Below, in pieces: positions 46,053 to 54,585 of a stretch of DNA of 64,000 nucleotides. Source of the stretch: Lachnospiraceae bacterium (GTDB lineage Bacteria; Bacillota; Clostridia; Lachnospirales; Lachnospiraceae). How positions within the stretch are numbered: the stretch's first letter is position 1; every line of letters starts with the position of its first letter. The stretch is taken from contig JALENY010000025.1 in the NCBI GenBank assembly GCA_022767285.1, positions 1 to 64,000 of the forward strand, in the 5' to 3' direction. The position numbers were made by a program, and so were the translations under genes. The notes beneath the pieces were generated by a model, which was not told where the DNA came from, did no database searches, and saw only the letters and a program-made list of their open reading frames with translations.

Positions 46053-47963
46053 ATGAGAGACGGATTTGTAAAAGTGGCGGCAGGAACGCCGGATATAAAA
46101 GTAGCGGACTGTATTTTTAACCGGGAGCAGATTGTGAAAAATATCCGGGAGATGGAAGCGCAGGGTGCAAAAATCATGGTATTTCCGGAATTGTGTCTGA
46201 CCGGTTATACCTGCAGTGACCTGTTCTGGCAGGAACAGCTTCTTACTTCTGCAGTGGATCAGCTGCTGATCCTGAAAAAAGAAACGGCAAATACGGAAGG
46301 GCTGATTTTCGTCGGACTGCCCTATGAGCACGGCGGAAAATTGTATAATGCAGCGGCTGTGCTGCATCGTGGAAAGATACTCGGCATGATCCCCAAATCC
46401 TATCTGCCGAATTATAATGAGTTTTATGAGGAGCGGCACTTTTATCCGGGAAGTTTTGAAAAGCAGGAGACCCTTATTGGCGGCGAACGTGTTCCGTTCC
46501 ACACGAATATTTTATTTACCTGCAATCAGATGCCCCGTCTGATCGTAGCCGGAGAAATATGCGAGGATCTCTGGGCACCGGTTCCGCCCAGCACAGACCA
46601 TGCACTGGCCGGGGCAACGGTTCTGGTCAATCTTTCTGCCAGCGATGAGATGACGGGAAAGGACACATATCGGAGAAAATTGGTAAGTGGACAGTCAGCG
46701 CGGCTGATCAGCGCTTATATTTATGCTACAGCAGGAGATGGCGAGTCAACAACAGATCTGGTATTCGGCGGACAGAATATGATTGCGGAAAATGGAGTTC
46801 TCCTCGCGGAAGCAAAGCGATTTGTCAATCAGAATATATATGCTGATATCGATATCAATCGGTTGGTTAGTGAAAGAAGAAGAAATACGACATATCCGGC
46901 AGCTGATGCGGAAGAGTATGAAATTGTTCCTTTTGATCTGGATATGACAGAGACAAAACTGACGCGATTTTTTGATCCGAAACCTTTCGTTCCCAGCGGG
47001 AAATCGGATCGTGAGAAACGATGCGATGAGATCCTTATGATGCAGGCTATGGGGCTGAAAAAGCGTCTCCTTCACACCAACTGCAAATCGGCGGTCATCG
47101 GTCTGTCGGGAGGCCTGGACTCGACCCTTGCACTGCTTGTTACGGCAAGAGCCTTTGATCTGGCGGGGATTTCCAGAGAACATATTCTGGCAGTGACAAT
47201 GCCGTGTTTCGGTACCACGGACCGCACCTACAATAATGCATGTACTCTGGCAAAATGTATTGGTGCTCAGTTAAAAGAAGTGCGGATTCAGGAGGCGGTT
47301 CGCCTGCATTTCCGTGACATCGGTCAGGATGAGGAGAATCATGATGTGACCTATGAAAACAGTCAGGCCAGAGAACGAACCCAGATTCTTATGGATCTGG
47401 CGAATCAGAGCGGCGGCATGGTAATCGGCACCGGAGATTTGTCGGAACTGGCTCTTGGTTGGGCAACCTACAATGGAGATCACATGTCTATGTATGCTGT
47501 CAATACTTCAGTACCTAAGACACTGGTACGTCATCTGGTTCAGTATTATGCAGATACATGTAATGACAAAAAACTGGAGGAAATTCTTCTGGATGTTCTG
47601 GATACCCCGGTAAGCCCTGAACTGCTTCCGCCAAAGGACGGAGAGATATCTCAGAAAACGGAAGATCTTGTGGGTCCCTATGAACTTCATGACTTTTTCC
47701 TGTACTATATGCTGCGTGTCGGATATCCGCCGAAAAAGATTTTCCGCGTGGCAAAAGAAGCTTTTCGGGGTGAGTATGACGATGAAACGATCCTGAAATG
47801 GCTGAAGAAGTTCTATTGGAGATTTTTCTCTCAGCAGTTCAAGCGTTCCTGTCTGCCGGATGGACCGAAAGTCGGTAGTGTGGCCGTATCACCACGAGGT
47901 GACTTGAGAATGCCAAGTGATGCCTGTGTGCGCATTTGGATCCGCGAGCTGGAGGAACTGTAG
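46053..47963 (+). CDS. nadE: Glutamine-dependent NAD+ synthetase
   Basis: 636 residues in two domains. The N-terminal nitrilase-type glutaminase has the Glu-Lys-Cys triad in MVFPELCLTGYT (about 47), IPKSYLPNYNEFYE (about 114) and AGEICEDLW (Cys about 170). The C-terminal NAD synthetase has the PP-loop VIGLSGGLDST (about 350) and GTGDLSELALGW. It makes NAD+ from deamido-NAD, ATP and glutamine-derived ammonia. The start has GATGAGGTAG in front. It is not overlapped by neighbours and is followed by the TPP riboswitch region. Confidence 0.97.
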   Translation: MRDGFVKVAAGTPDIKVADCIFNREQIVKNIREMEAQGAKIMVFPELCLTGYTCSDLFWQEQLLTSAVDQLLILKKETANTEGLIFVGLPYEHGGKLYNAAAVLHRGKILGMIPKSYLPNYNEFYEERHFYPGSFEKQETLIGGERVPFHTNILFTCNQMPRLIVAGEICEDLWAPVPPSTDHALAGATVLVNLSASDEMTGKDTYRRKLVSGQSARLISAYIYATAGDGESTTDLVFGGQNMIAENGVLLAEAKRFVNQNIYADIDINRLVSERRRNTTYPAADAEEYEIVPFDLDMTETKLTRFFDPKPFVPSGKSDREKRCDEILMMQAMGLKKRLLHTNCKSAVIGLSGGLDSTLALLVTARAFDLAGISREHILAVTMPCFGTTDRTYNNACTLAKCIGAQLKEVRIQEAVRLHFRDIGQDEENHDVTYENSQARERTQILMDLANQSGGMVIGTGDLSELALGWATYNGDHMSMYAVNTSVPKTLVRHLVQYYADTCNDKKLEEILLDVLDTPVSPELLPPKDGEISQKTEDLVGPYELHDFFLYYMLRVGYPPKKIFRVAKEAFRGEYDDETILKWLKKFYWRFFSQQFKRSCLPDGPKVGSVAVSPRGDLRMPSDACVRIWIRELEEL

Positions 47964-48076
47964 ATAAAAAAGAGACAGAAAACAATGTAACGAAGATTGT
48001 GGAATGAAAATCCTGACAAGATCCGCACTTGTATTTTAAAAAGAATCGTAGTACAATCAATATGACAATCGAACAA

Positions 48077-48154
48077 AGGGGAGCTCGCAGACGGGCTGAG
48101 AGGAAGGTGTGACCTTCGACCCATAACCTGATTTGGATAATGCCAACGTAGGGA
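48077..48154 (+). ncRNA. TPP riboswitch (THI element)
   Basis: Hallmarks: GGGGAGC, GGGCTGAGAGG, GACCCATAACCTGATTTGGA and AATGCCAACGTAGGGA. A promoter TTGTAT-17-TACAAT (48029-48057) precedes it. It senses thiamine pyrophosphate and controls the thiM operon. Confidence 0.97.
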
Positions 48155-48172
48155 TATATTGAGTAGTTAATT

Positions 48173-48208
48173 CAGCGAATATACCTTGAGTGGTATGTTC
48201 GCTGTTTT
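48173..48208 (+). terminator. Expression-platform terminator of the TPP riboswitch
   Basis: CAGCGAATATACC pairs with GGTATGTTCGCTG around six bases, then TTTT. It stops transcription when TPP is bound. From here to 48389 there is no gene; the stretch holds a repeat-like sequence. Confidence 0.8.
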
Positions 48209-48246
48209 GGTTATACGGCAGAAATCATAATGTATACCCATGGGGC

Positions 48247-48299
48247 ATACCGAAATGCATGCCCTTCGGGAGGAGGTGCTTTGCACTATAAGGTATACC
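48247..48299. repeat. Intergenic repeat shared with the AraC/ABC gap
   Basis: ATACCGAAATGCATGC, then CGGGAGGAGGTGCT and ACTATAAGGTATACC. The same order occurs at 26457-26507 (ATACCATAATGCATGC, CGGGCGGGTGCT, ACCATAAAGTATACC). Roughly three quarters of the bases agree, with one two-base gap. Confidence 0.55.
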
Positions 48300-48389
48300 G
48301 CAATACATGCTTTCCTGCAGGAATGCCCCGTATTAAAATATATATCCACAGGACGGTTGCCGAATAATTACCTGAGGAGGACTTAAAAA

Positions 48390-49211
48390 ATGATGAAAGA
48401 ATGCGTGGAAAACGTAAGAAAAAATGTTCCGCTGGTTCACAACATTACAAATTACGTGACCGTAAATGATGTGGCAAATGTACTTTTAGCCTGTGGCGGA
48501 AGCCCCATCATGTCAGATGAACCGGAAGATGTGGAAGATATCACATCGATCTGCGGCGGTTTGAACATCAACATCGGAACACTGAACAAACGTACCATCG
48601 AGGGCATGTTTGTGGCAGGAAGAAAAGCAAACGAGCTGAATCATGTGGTCCTGTTGGATCCGGTCGGAGCTGGCGCAAGTGCCCTCCGCACAGACACAGC
48701 AGTAAAACTTATGGATGAAATTCGATTTGATGTAATTCGCGGCAATGTATCTGAGATTAAAACGCTGGCACTTGGAAGCGGAACAACAAAGGGTGTCGAT
48801 GCAGATGCAGCGGATGCTGTGACAGATGAAAATCTGGACTATATGGTGTCTTTTGCAAAATCGTTCTCTGAGAAATCCGGAAGTATCGTGGCCATCACAG
48901 GTGCCATCGATCTGGTTGCAGATAAGGAAAAATGTTATGTGATCAGAAACGGCCGTCCTGAAATGGGACGCATAACCGGTACCGGATGTCAGTTGTCCGG
49001 TCTGATGACTGCTTTTGTTGTAGCGAATCCGGAGAATAAGCTGGAAGCAGCAGCTGCATCTGTCTGCGTCATGGGTCTTGCCGGAGAAATTGGTTTTGCA
49101 GCGATGAAAGAGGGCGAGGGCAATTCCACTTACCGTAACCGCATCATTGATGCTATCTACAATATGGATGGAGAAACACTTGAGGCAGGTGCAAAATATG
49201 AAGTGCGATAA
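48390..49211 (+). CDS. thiM: Hydroxyethylthiazole kinase
   Basis: 273 residues. It phosphorylates 4-methyl-5-hydroxyethylthiazole for thiamine salvage. Typical motifs: VPLVHNITNYVTVNDVAN, GGSPIMSDEPEDVED, DPVGAGAS (about 90) and the ATP-site GRITGTGCQLSGL near 200. The ribosome site is GAGGAGGAC. First gene of the TPP-controlled operon; thiE starts inside its last codons. Confidence 0.96.
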   Translation: MMKECVENVRKNVPLVHNITNYVTVNDVANVLLACGGSPIMSDEPEDVEDITSICGGLNINIGTLNKRTIEGMFVAGRKANELNHVVLLDPVGAGASALRTDTAVKLMDEIRFDVIRGNVSEIKTLALGSGTTKGVDADAADAVTDENLDYMVSFAKSFSEKSGSIVAITGAIDLVADKEKCYVIRNGRPEMGRITGTGCQLSGLMTAFVVANPENKLEAAAASVCVMGLAGEIGFAAMKEGEGNSTYRNRIIDAIYNMDGETLEAGAKYEVR

Positions 49212-49839
49212 AAAAGATCTGCTCTTGTATGCGGTGACAGACCGCTCATGGCTGAACGGTGCGACGCTCTATGAACAGGTGGAGCAGGCACTGAAAGGCG
49301 GTGCGACCTTTATTCAGCTGCGGGAAAAAGAGCTGGAGGAAAAGCAGTTTCTGGAAGAAGCAATTGAAATCAAGAAACTGTGCAAACGGTATCAGGTACC
49401 TTTTGTAATTAATGATAATGTGGATATAGCATTGGCCATGGATGCAGATGGTGTTCATGTAGGCCAGAGTGATATGGAAGCCGGAGATGTTCGGGAAAAA
49501 TTAGGTGAAGACAAGATTATTGGAGTCTCCGCTCAGACAGTGGAGCAGGCGGTACTGGCAGAAATGCGCGGTGCGGATTATCTGGGAGTCGGCGCAGTAT
49601 TTCCAACCGGTTCCAAGGCAGATGCGGATGATGTCAGTCACGAAACACTCAAAGCCATCTGTGAGGCAGTTCATATACCGGTAGTTGCCATCGGCGGTAT
49701 CAGCCGGAATAATGTGGAACAGCTGTCTGGCAGCGGAATTGACGGCATTGCTGTGATCAGTGCGATCTTTGCTCAGCCGGATATCGAACAGGCAACGGCG
49801 GAATTAAAAGCGCGAACGAAGAAAGCATTGAACCTGTAA
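49198..49839 (+). CDS. thiE: Thiamine-phosphate synthase
   Basis: 213 residues. It joins hydroxymethylpyrimidine pyrophosphate and thiazole phosphate to thiamine monophosphate. Seen: LYAVTDRSWL, FIQLREKELEE, VNDNVDIALA-like INDNVDIALAMDADGVHVGQ, GVGAVFPTGSK and VAIGGIS. Its start overlaps thiM by 14 bases, with GAGGCAGGTG as ribosome site, so translation is coupled. Confidence 0.96.
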   Translation: MKCDKKDLLLYAVTDRSWLNGATLYEQVEQALKGGATFIQLREKELEEKQFLEEAIEIKKLCKRYQVPFVINDNVDIALAMDADGVHVGQSDMEAGDVREKLGEDKIIGVSAQTVEQAVLAEMRGADYLGVGAVFPTGSKADADDVSHETLKAICEAVHIPVVAIGGISRNNVEQLSGSGIDGIAVISAIFAQPDIEQATAELKARTKKALNL

Positions 49840-49880
49840 TTGATGTTAGGATCAAGAAAAAGTAAGAATTGTGAGGAACT

Positions 49881-50525
49881 ATGATGATTAAAGGCGCCAT
49901 ATTTGACGTGGACGGTACGCTCCTGGATTCCATGGGAATCTGGGATAATCTCGCAGAGCGGTATCTTACGGAGCGGGGCATTGAACCGGAGGAACATCTT
50001 TCGGAAAAACTTGCGGTATTCAGTCTGGAAGAAAGCTCCGAATATCTGAAAAAGACGTATGGATTGGAAGAGGCTCCTGATGAGATACGCTCCGATATTA
50101 TGGGAATTGTAGCAAGCTTTTATAAATATGAGGTTGTGCTGAAGCCGGGTGCAAAGCAGCTGTTAGAAAAACTGAAAAAACAAAATATATTGATGAACAT
50201 CGCTACAACGGGTGACGTACGGCTGGTTCACGCGGCATTTCGGCGCCTTGGCATCGATGGATATTTTGAACATATCTTTACCTGCACGGAATTGAACACC
50301 ACAAAGCGGGAACCGTTTATTTATCAGAAAGCGGCGGAGGCGATGAACTGCAGGCCGGAAGAGACTCTTGTATTTGAAGATGCAGTGCACGCAGTGGAGA
50401 CTGCGGTAAATGCAGGTTTTGTGACGGTAGGCGTAGCGGAAATAGCAAATCAGCGTGACCGTGAAAAGATTAAAGAGTTTGCAGATTACTATCTGGAGTC
50501 TTTGGCTGACTGGAATATTACATGA
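49881..50525 (+). CDS. HAD-family phosphatase in the thiamine operon
   Basis: 214 residues of HAD subfamily IA: motif I IFDVDGTLLDS (nucleophile Asp about 10), motif II ATTGDVRL, motif III lysine in TTKREPFIYQKA, and motif IV LVFEDAVHAVETA. The cap is the small helical type of beta-phosphoglucomutase-like enzymes. Placed between thiE and thiD under TPP control, it may remove the phosphate of thiamine monophosphate, giving thiamine for a pyrophosphokinase; no thiL is present here. That role is inference. GAGGAACT precedes the ATG. Confidence 0.85.
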   Translation: MMIKGAIFDVDGTLLDSMGIWDNLAERYLTERGIEPEEHLSEKLAVFSLEESSEYLKKTYGLEEAPDEIRSDIMGIVASFYKYEVVLKPGAKQLLEKLKKQNILMNIATTGDVRLVHAAFRRLGIDGYFEHIFTCTELNTTKREPFIYQKAAEAMNCRPEETLVFEDAVHAVETAVNAGFVTVGVAEIANQRDREKIKEFADYYLESLADWNIT

Positions 50526-50608
50526 TGTTTTTAGATCCGTCAGAAAGCGGCCGATTGGGGGCACCACCTTTGGTCGCTATAAAAAATTAATGCGAGAGGA
50601 GAAAGAAT

Positions 50609-51403
50609 ATGAAGACAGCATTAACAATCGCTGGAAGCGATTCCAGCGGAGGCGCCGGTATTCAGGCAGATATCAAGACCATGACCATGAATGGTGTGTT
50701 TGCCATGAGTGCGATTACGGCATTGACCGCACAGAATACGACCGGCGTAACAGGAATTATGGAAGTAACACCGGAGTTTTTGAAAGAACAGATGGATGAT
50801 GTTTTTCAGGACATTTACCCGGATGCGGTGAAAATCGGTATGGTTTCATCGGGAGACCTGATTCGAACCATTGGAGAGCGCTTGAGACATTATGAGGCAA
50901 AGAATATTGTAGTGGATCCGGTTATGGTTGCCACCAGTGGTTCCAGACTGATCAGTGACGATGCGATTGCTGTTCTGAAAGAGGAACTGCTGCCGCTGGC
51001 TGCTGTACTCACCCCCAATATACCGGAGGCTGAGGTACTTGCAGGGATAGCGGTAACCAGTGAGGAGGATATGATTGCCGCTGCTAAGATCATCAGCGAA
51101 GCATATGGATGTGCTGTTTTATGCAAAGGCGGTCATAATCTGAGTGATGCTAACGATCTGTTGTATGCCGATGGTGCTTACCGGTGGTTCCGGGGAAAAC
51201 GGATCAATAATCCAAATACCCACGGAACCGGATGTACCCTGTCAAGTGCCATTGCATCCAATCTGGCCAAGGAATATGATCTTGAGACTTCCGTATCGCG
51301 GGCAAAAGACTACATATCCGGAGCACTGGCGGCAATGCTGGATTTGGGCGCGGGAAGCGGCCCGATGAATCATGCATTTGATCTGCAAGGCAGATTTGCG
51401 TAA
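50609..51403 (+). CDS. thiD: Hydroxymethylpyrimidine/phosphomethylpyrimidine kinase
   Basis: 264 residues. It phosphorylates HMP twice to give the pyrophosphate used by ThiE. Seen: ALTIAGSDSSGGAGIQADIKT, VVDPVMVATSG, LTPNIPEAEVLAG, KGGHNL and the anion-hole NTHGTGCTLSSAIA (Asn-x-HGTGC). GAGAGGAG precedes the ATG. It sits between the HAD gene and the transporter cytX, 14 bases before the latter. Confidence 0.96.
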   Translation: MKTALTIAGSDSSGGAGIQADIKTMTMNGVFAMSAITALTAQNTTGVTGIMEVTPEFLKEQMDDVFQDIYPDAVKIGMVSSGDLIRTIGERLRHYEAKNIVVDPVMVATSGSRLISDDAIAVLKEELLPLAAVLTPNIPEAEVLAGIAVTSEEDMIAAAKIISEAYGCAVLCKGGHNLSDANDLLYADGAYRWFRGKRINNPNTHGTGCTLSSAIASNLAKEYDLETSVSRAKDYISGALAAMLDLGAGSGPMNHAFDLQGRFA

Positions 51404-51417
51404 GGGGGTGCGGGATC

Positions 51418-52593
51418 ATGGAAGAAAAGAGAACCTCCGTATTTGAAAACGGGTTGATCTGGTTTGGAGCCGGTGTGTCAATTGCCGAGATTCTGACCGG
51501 TACCTATTTTGCACCGCTTGGGTTTGGAAAAGGACTTCTGGCGATTATCGTTGGTCATATAATCGGATGCCTGATGCTCTTTATGGCTGGATATATTGGC
51601 GGAAAAGGAAGAAAGAGCGCCATGGAAACGGTAAAGATGAGTTTTGGACAAAAAGGAAGTCTGCTGTTTTCCTGCCTGAATATTCTGCAGTTGGTAGGCT
51701 GGACTGCCATCATGATTTATGACGGTGCACTTGCCTCAAATGGAATCCTGCCGGTGGGCGCCTGGATATGGTGCCTGGTAATCGGCGGGCTGATCGTTAT
51801 CTGGATTGTGATCGGTATTAAGAATCTTGGAAAAGTCAACACTGTGGCTATGGCGGCGCTGTTTATTCTGACTTTGATTCTCTGTAAAGTGATTTTCAGC
51901 GGAGGAGCAAGTGTCGGCATAACCGATGAAAGCATGACTTTCGGCGCGGCAGTGGAACTGTCAGTTGCCATGCCGCTTTCCTGGCTGCCCCTGATCAGTG
52001 ATTATACAAGAAATGCAGAAAAACCGGTAAAAGCCACTGCGGTCAGTGCTATTGTGTATGGTTTGGTCAGCTGCTGGATGTATGTAATCGGAATGGGTGC
52101 TGCTATCTATACCGGTGAATATGATGTGGCACAGATTATGGTAAAAGCAGGCCTTGGTATTGCCGGACTTCTGATCATTGTGCTTTCTACTGTCACAACG
52201 ACGTTCCTCGATGCGTACTCCGCCGGTGTTTCCAGTGAGTCGGTCTGGAGCGGACTGAAAGGGAAATGGATAGCAGTTGCAGCAACGGTTCTTGGAACCA
52301 TAGGAGCGATCGTTTACCCGATGGATAATATTACAGATTTCCTTTATCTGATTGGTTCTGTTTTTGCACCGATGATTGCCATTCAGATTGCGGATTACTT
52401 CCTTTTGAAGAAAGACTGCAGCAACAAAGCATTCCATTTGTCCAATCTTGTGATTTGGGCAGTGGGGTTTGTGCTTTATCGCTATCTGATGACAGTAGAT
52501 ATTATTGTGGGAAATACATTGCCGGATATGGTGATTACAATTGCAATTTGCATTGCAGTGAATCTGGTGGGCAAGGCTGTGAAGAAATCATAG
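51418..52593 (+). CDS. cytX: Hydroxymethylpyrimidine transporter CytX
   Basis: 391 residues, about eleven or twelve membrane helices of the NCS1 nucleobase symporter family (GAGVSIAEILTGTYFAPLGF in helix 1; ELSVAMPLSWLPLISDYTRNAEKP in the middle). In riboswitch-controlled thiamine operons such a gene is CytX, which brings in the pyrimidine moiety HMP. With thiM, thiE and thiD it completes a salvage route. GGGGGTGCGGG upstream is the only ribosome-site candidate. It ends the operon. Confidence 0.9.
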   Translation: MEEKRTSVFENGLIWFGAGVSIAEILTGTYFAPLGFGKGLLAIIVGHIIGCLMLFMAGYIGGKGRKSAMETVKMSFGQKGSLLFSCLNILQLVGWTAIMIYDGALASNGILPVGAWIWCLVIGGLIVIWIVIGIKNLGKVNTVAMAALFILTLILCKVIFSGGASVGITDESMTFGAAVELSVAMPLSWLPLISDYTRNAEKPVKATAVSAIVYGLVSCWMYVIGMGAAIYTGEYDVAQIMVKAGLGIAGLLIIVLSTVTTTFLDAYSAGVSSESVWSGLKGKWIAVAATVLGTIGAIVYPMDNITDFLYLIGSVFAPMIAIQIADYFLLKKDCSNKAFHLSNLVIWAVGFVLYRYLMTVDIIVGNTLPDMVITIAICIAVNLVGKAVKKS

Positions 52594-52690
52594 GCTGTGT
52601 TTGCGCGAATCAATGACTGAGAGTCATAAGATGTAAAAAAGAAAAACGCATAAGTTATGAAACAACATAAATGTTTAAACTGTGGTGATA

Positions 52691-52753
52691 AACGATAAGA
52701 AGCTGCCGCCGGATTGATTTGTGAATAAAACCAATTCGGCGGCAGCCTTTTGA
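52691..52753. terminator. Terminator after cytX
   Basis: GCTGCCGCCGGATTG pairs with CAATTCGGCGGCAGC (52732-52746) around a 16-base loop; CTTTT follows. It also shields the converging gene on the minus strand. Confidence 0.85.
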
Positions 52754-52767
52754 ACAAAAAATTGCAA

Positions 52768-53205
52768 TCATTTTATTTTCGCTTTTTCCAGTGCTGATTT
52801 TACTGCTTTTAAAAGAAGCGTTGAGGTATACTGGCTGTCCTCGCTGAATACAATGTTTTCGGTTGATTGTGTGCTGTATATCTGATTGGCGATCTCCTCC
52901 AGAGCCGGTTCCATCAGCGGGTACATAGCAGCAGTTGTTTCACTTAAGTTTACCAGGGCAATGGACTTGATGCGGTCGCTGTCCACAGTTACTGCAACAT
53001 CAAAGGTGTTGTCATTTAACTGTATGGAAGATGCATATACACCGGGCTGATAAACTCCTGCCGAAGTTCCTGCCACGGAATCATTGTGCGAACGCCCGAA
53101 CATGATGAAAAGGAGAATGCCCAGCATAATGGCCAGTGCCAGAAAAATAATCGTATAGACAACCTCCTTTGTATGTAGCACTACAATTTTCGTTTTTGAA
53201 CTCAT
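52768..53205 (-). CDS. Membrane-anchored FMN-binding-like protein
   Basis: 145 residues: a short basic start, one membrane helix (about residues 16-36), then an external domain YQPGVYASSIQLNDNTFDVAVTV with the PGxYxxxxxLN and VxVDSDRI pattern of FMN_bind domains (Rnf/NqrC-like). It ends in SQYTSTLLLKAVKSALEKA, where such domains carry the flavinylated threonine region. FMN binding is plausible, not certain. GGGAGGGG precedes the ATG. Two 20-base direct repeats lie just upstream of its promoter. It is not near other redox genes. Confidence 0.65.
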   Translation of the reverse strand: MSSKTKIVVLHTKEVVYTIIFLALAIMLGILLFIMFGRSHNDSVAGTSAGVYQPGVYASSIQLNDNTFDVAVTVDSDRIKSIALVNLSETTAAMYPLMEPALEEIANQIYSTQSTENIVFSEDSQYTSTLLLKAVKSALEKAKIK

Positions 53206-53249
53206 CCGAAACCCCTCCCCATACTCTTTCTATAATTTATTACGAATCG

Positions 53250-53313
53250 ATTCGGAATATGAGTCGGAAATATAGAAGATGACTTAAACATTTGAATATG
53301 CGTCGGAAATGTA
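53250..53313 (-). promoter_or_regulatory. Promoter with two direct repeats before the FMN-binding-like gene
   Basis: On the minus strand TTCCGA, 17 bases, TATAGA forms a promoter near 53229-53257. GAATATGAGTCGGAAATATA (53255-53274) and GAATATGCGTCGGAAATGTA (53294-53313) match in 18 of 20 bases and are 39 bases apart; the near one touches the -35 box. Likely activator sites. Confidence 0.55.
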
Positions 53314-53330
53314 TGTGCAGCCCACTGCGA

Positions 53331-53394
53331 AAAACATCCTCGATGGAGGATCAGAGTTTTGTAAGTACTGATCCGATCGAGGATGTTTTTTGGC
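53331..53394. terminator. Terminator after prs
   Basis: AAAAACATCCTCGATGGAGGATCAG pairs across a 15-base loop with CTGATCCGATCGAGGATGTTTTTT. It is symmetrical and can work both ways. Confidence 0.85.
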
Positions 53395-53400
53395 CATACT

Positions 53401-54585
53401 TTAGATTTTTTCATGATTTCTATGTTTTGTGAGGATCTTATTGATTCGGTCAATAGGATTCAGAAGTTCACTAATGGAAAGATCATGATTTATTGTATCA
53501 ATGATCAATGCCATGAACTTGCACATATCACATTTTATATAGTATTCTTTTTCCATCAATTCCGGTGGCTGATAAACCAGGTTTGTGGTTACCAGGCAGT
53601 CAAAAAGTCCTTCTTTGTAAGCTTTGTCAAATTTTTCAATTCCGTTTGTGAACAGCCCGAAGGTAGAGCACATGAAGATTTTTCCGGCTTTTTTCTTTTT
53701 CAGGAGAGCTGCTACTTCCAGCATGCTGTCGCCGGAAGATATCATGTCATCAATAATGATCATGTTCTTGCCTTCCACATCGGCACCAAGAAATTCATGA
53801 GCAACGATCGGATTACGCCCATCGATGATGGTGGAGTAATCACGACGTTTGTAGAACATACCCATATCTACCCCCAGAACGTTTGCCATATAGATCGCTC
53901 TCGGCATACCGCCTTCGTCCGGGCTGATGACCATCAGATTGTCTTTATCAACTTTCAGATCCGGTTCGTGGCGCAGGATGTTTTTGATAAACTGATATGC
54001 CGGCTGAACCGTTTCAAATCCATGCAGAGGGATCGCATTCTGAACTCTGGCATCATGGGCATCAAAGGTGATGATATTTTCCACTCCCATATCAACCAGT
54101 TCCTGCAGGGCATTGGCGCAGTCCAGAGACTCCCGGCCATTGCGTTTGTGCTGACGACCTTCATACAGATAGGGCATAATTACATTGATACGGCGTGCTT
54201 TCCCGCCTGCAGCGGCAATGACACGCTTCAGATCCTGAAAATGATCGTCCGGGGACATATAATTGGTGTAACCGCATACGGAGTAGGTCAGGCTGTAGTT
54301 ACACACATCAACTAATATAAAGAGATCATCGCCACGTACGGATTTCGTAATCGAGCCTTTTGCCTCGCCGGAACCAAAACGCGGAACTTTTGCTTCTACA
54401 AGATAGGAATCACGCAGATAACCAAGTGACATAGGGTTATAGCTGTGTTCCTCCCGTTCCTTTCTCCACTGTACGATATATTCATCGATTTTTTTGCCTA
54501 ATTCCATGCAGCCGCTTAATGGGATAATACCAAGCCTTCCTACTGGAAGTGTATCAAGATCCGGGCTATTCGTTGGTTCGATCAT
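53401..54585 (-). CDS. prs: Ribose-phosphate pyrophosphokinase, long form
   Basis: 394 residues, longer than the classical 315-residue enzyme. It makes PRPP for nucleotides, His, Trp and NAD. Recognisable: NVIMPYLYEGRQHKR (ribose/ATP region), LDCANALQELVDMGVENIITFDAHD, VISPDEGGMPRAIYMAN and the PRPP loop MIIIDDMISSGDSM. The extra length is mostly at both ends and near YSLTYSVCGYTNYMSPDDHF. Such long Prs proteins are common in Lachnospiraceae beside a standard copy. It is coupled (ATGA) to the dnaI-like gene before it. Confidence 0.88.
   Translation of the reverse strand: MIEPTNSPDLDTLPVGRLGIIPLSGCMELGKKIDEYIVQWRKEREEHSYNPMSLGYLRDSYLVEAKVPRFGSGEAKGSITKSVRGDDLFILVDVCNYSLTYSVCGYTNYMSPDDHFQDLKRVIAAAGGKARRINVIMPYLYEGRQHKRNGRESLDCANALQELVDMGVENIITFDAHDARVQNAIPLHGFETVQPAYQFIKNILRHEPDLKVDKDNLMVISPDEGGMPRAIYMANVLGVDMGMFYKRRDYSTIIDGRNPIVAHEFLGADVEGKNMIIIDDMISSGDSMLEVAALLKKKKAGKIFMCSTFGLFTNGIEKFDKAYKEGLFDCLVTTNLVYQPPELMEKEYYIKCDMCKFMALIIDTINHDLSISELLNPIDRINKILTKHRNHEKI

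Noticed and set aside
53383-54315. Open frame of 310 codons on the plus strand opposite prs
   Set aside because: Antisense of a clear PRPP synthetase; the translation is low in structure and has no motif or ribosome site.
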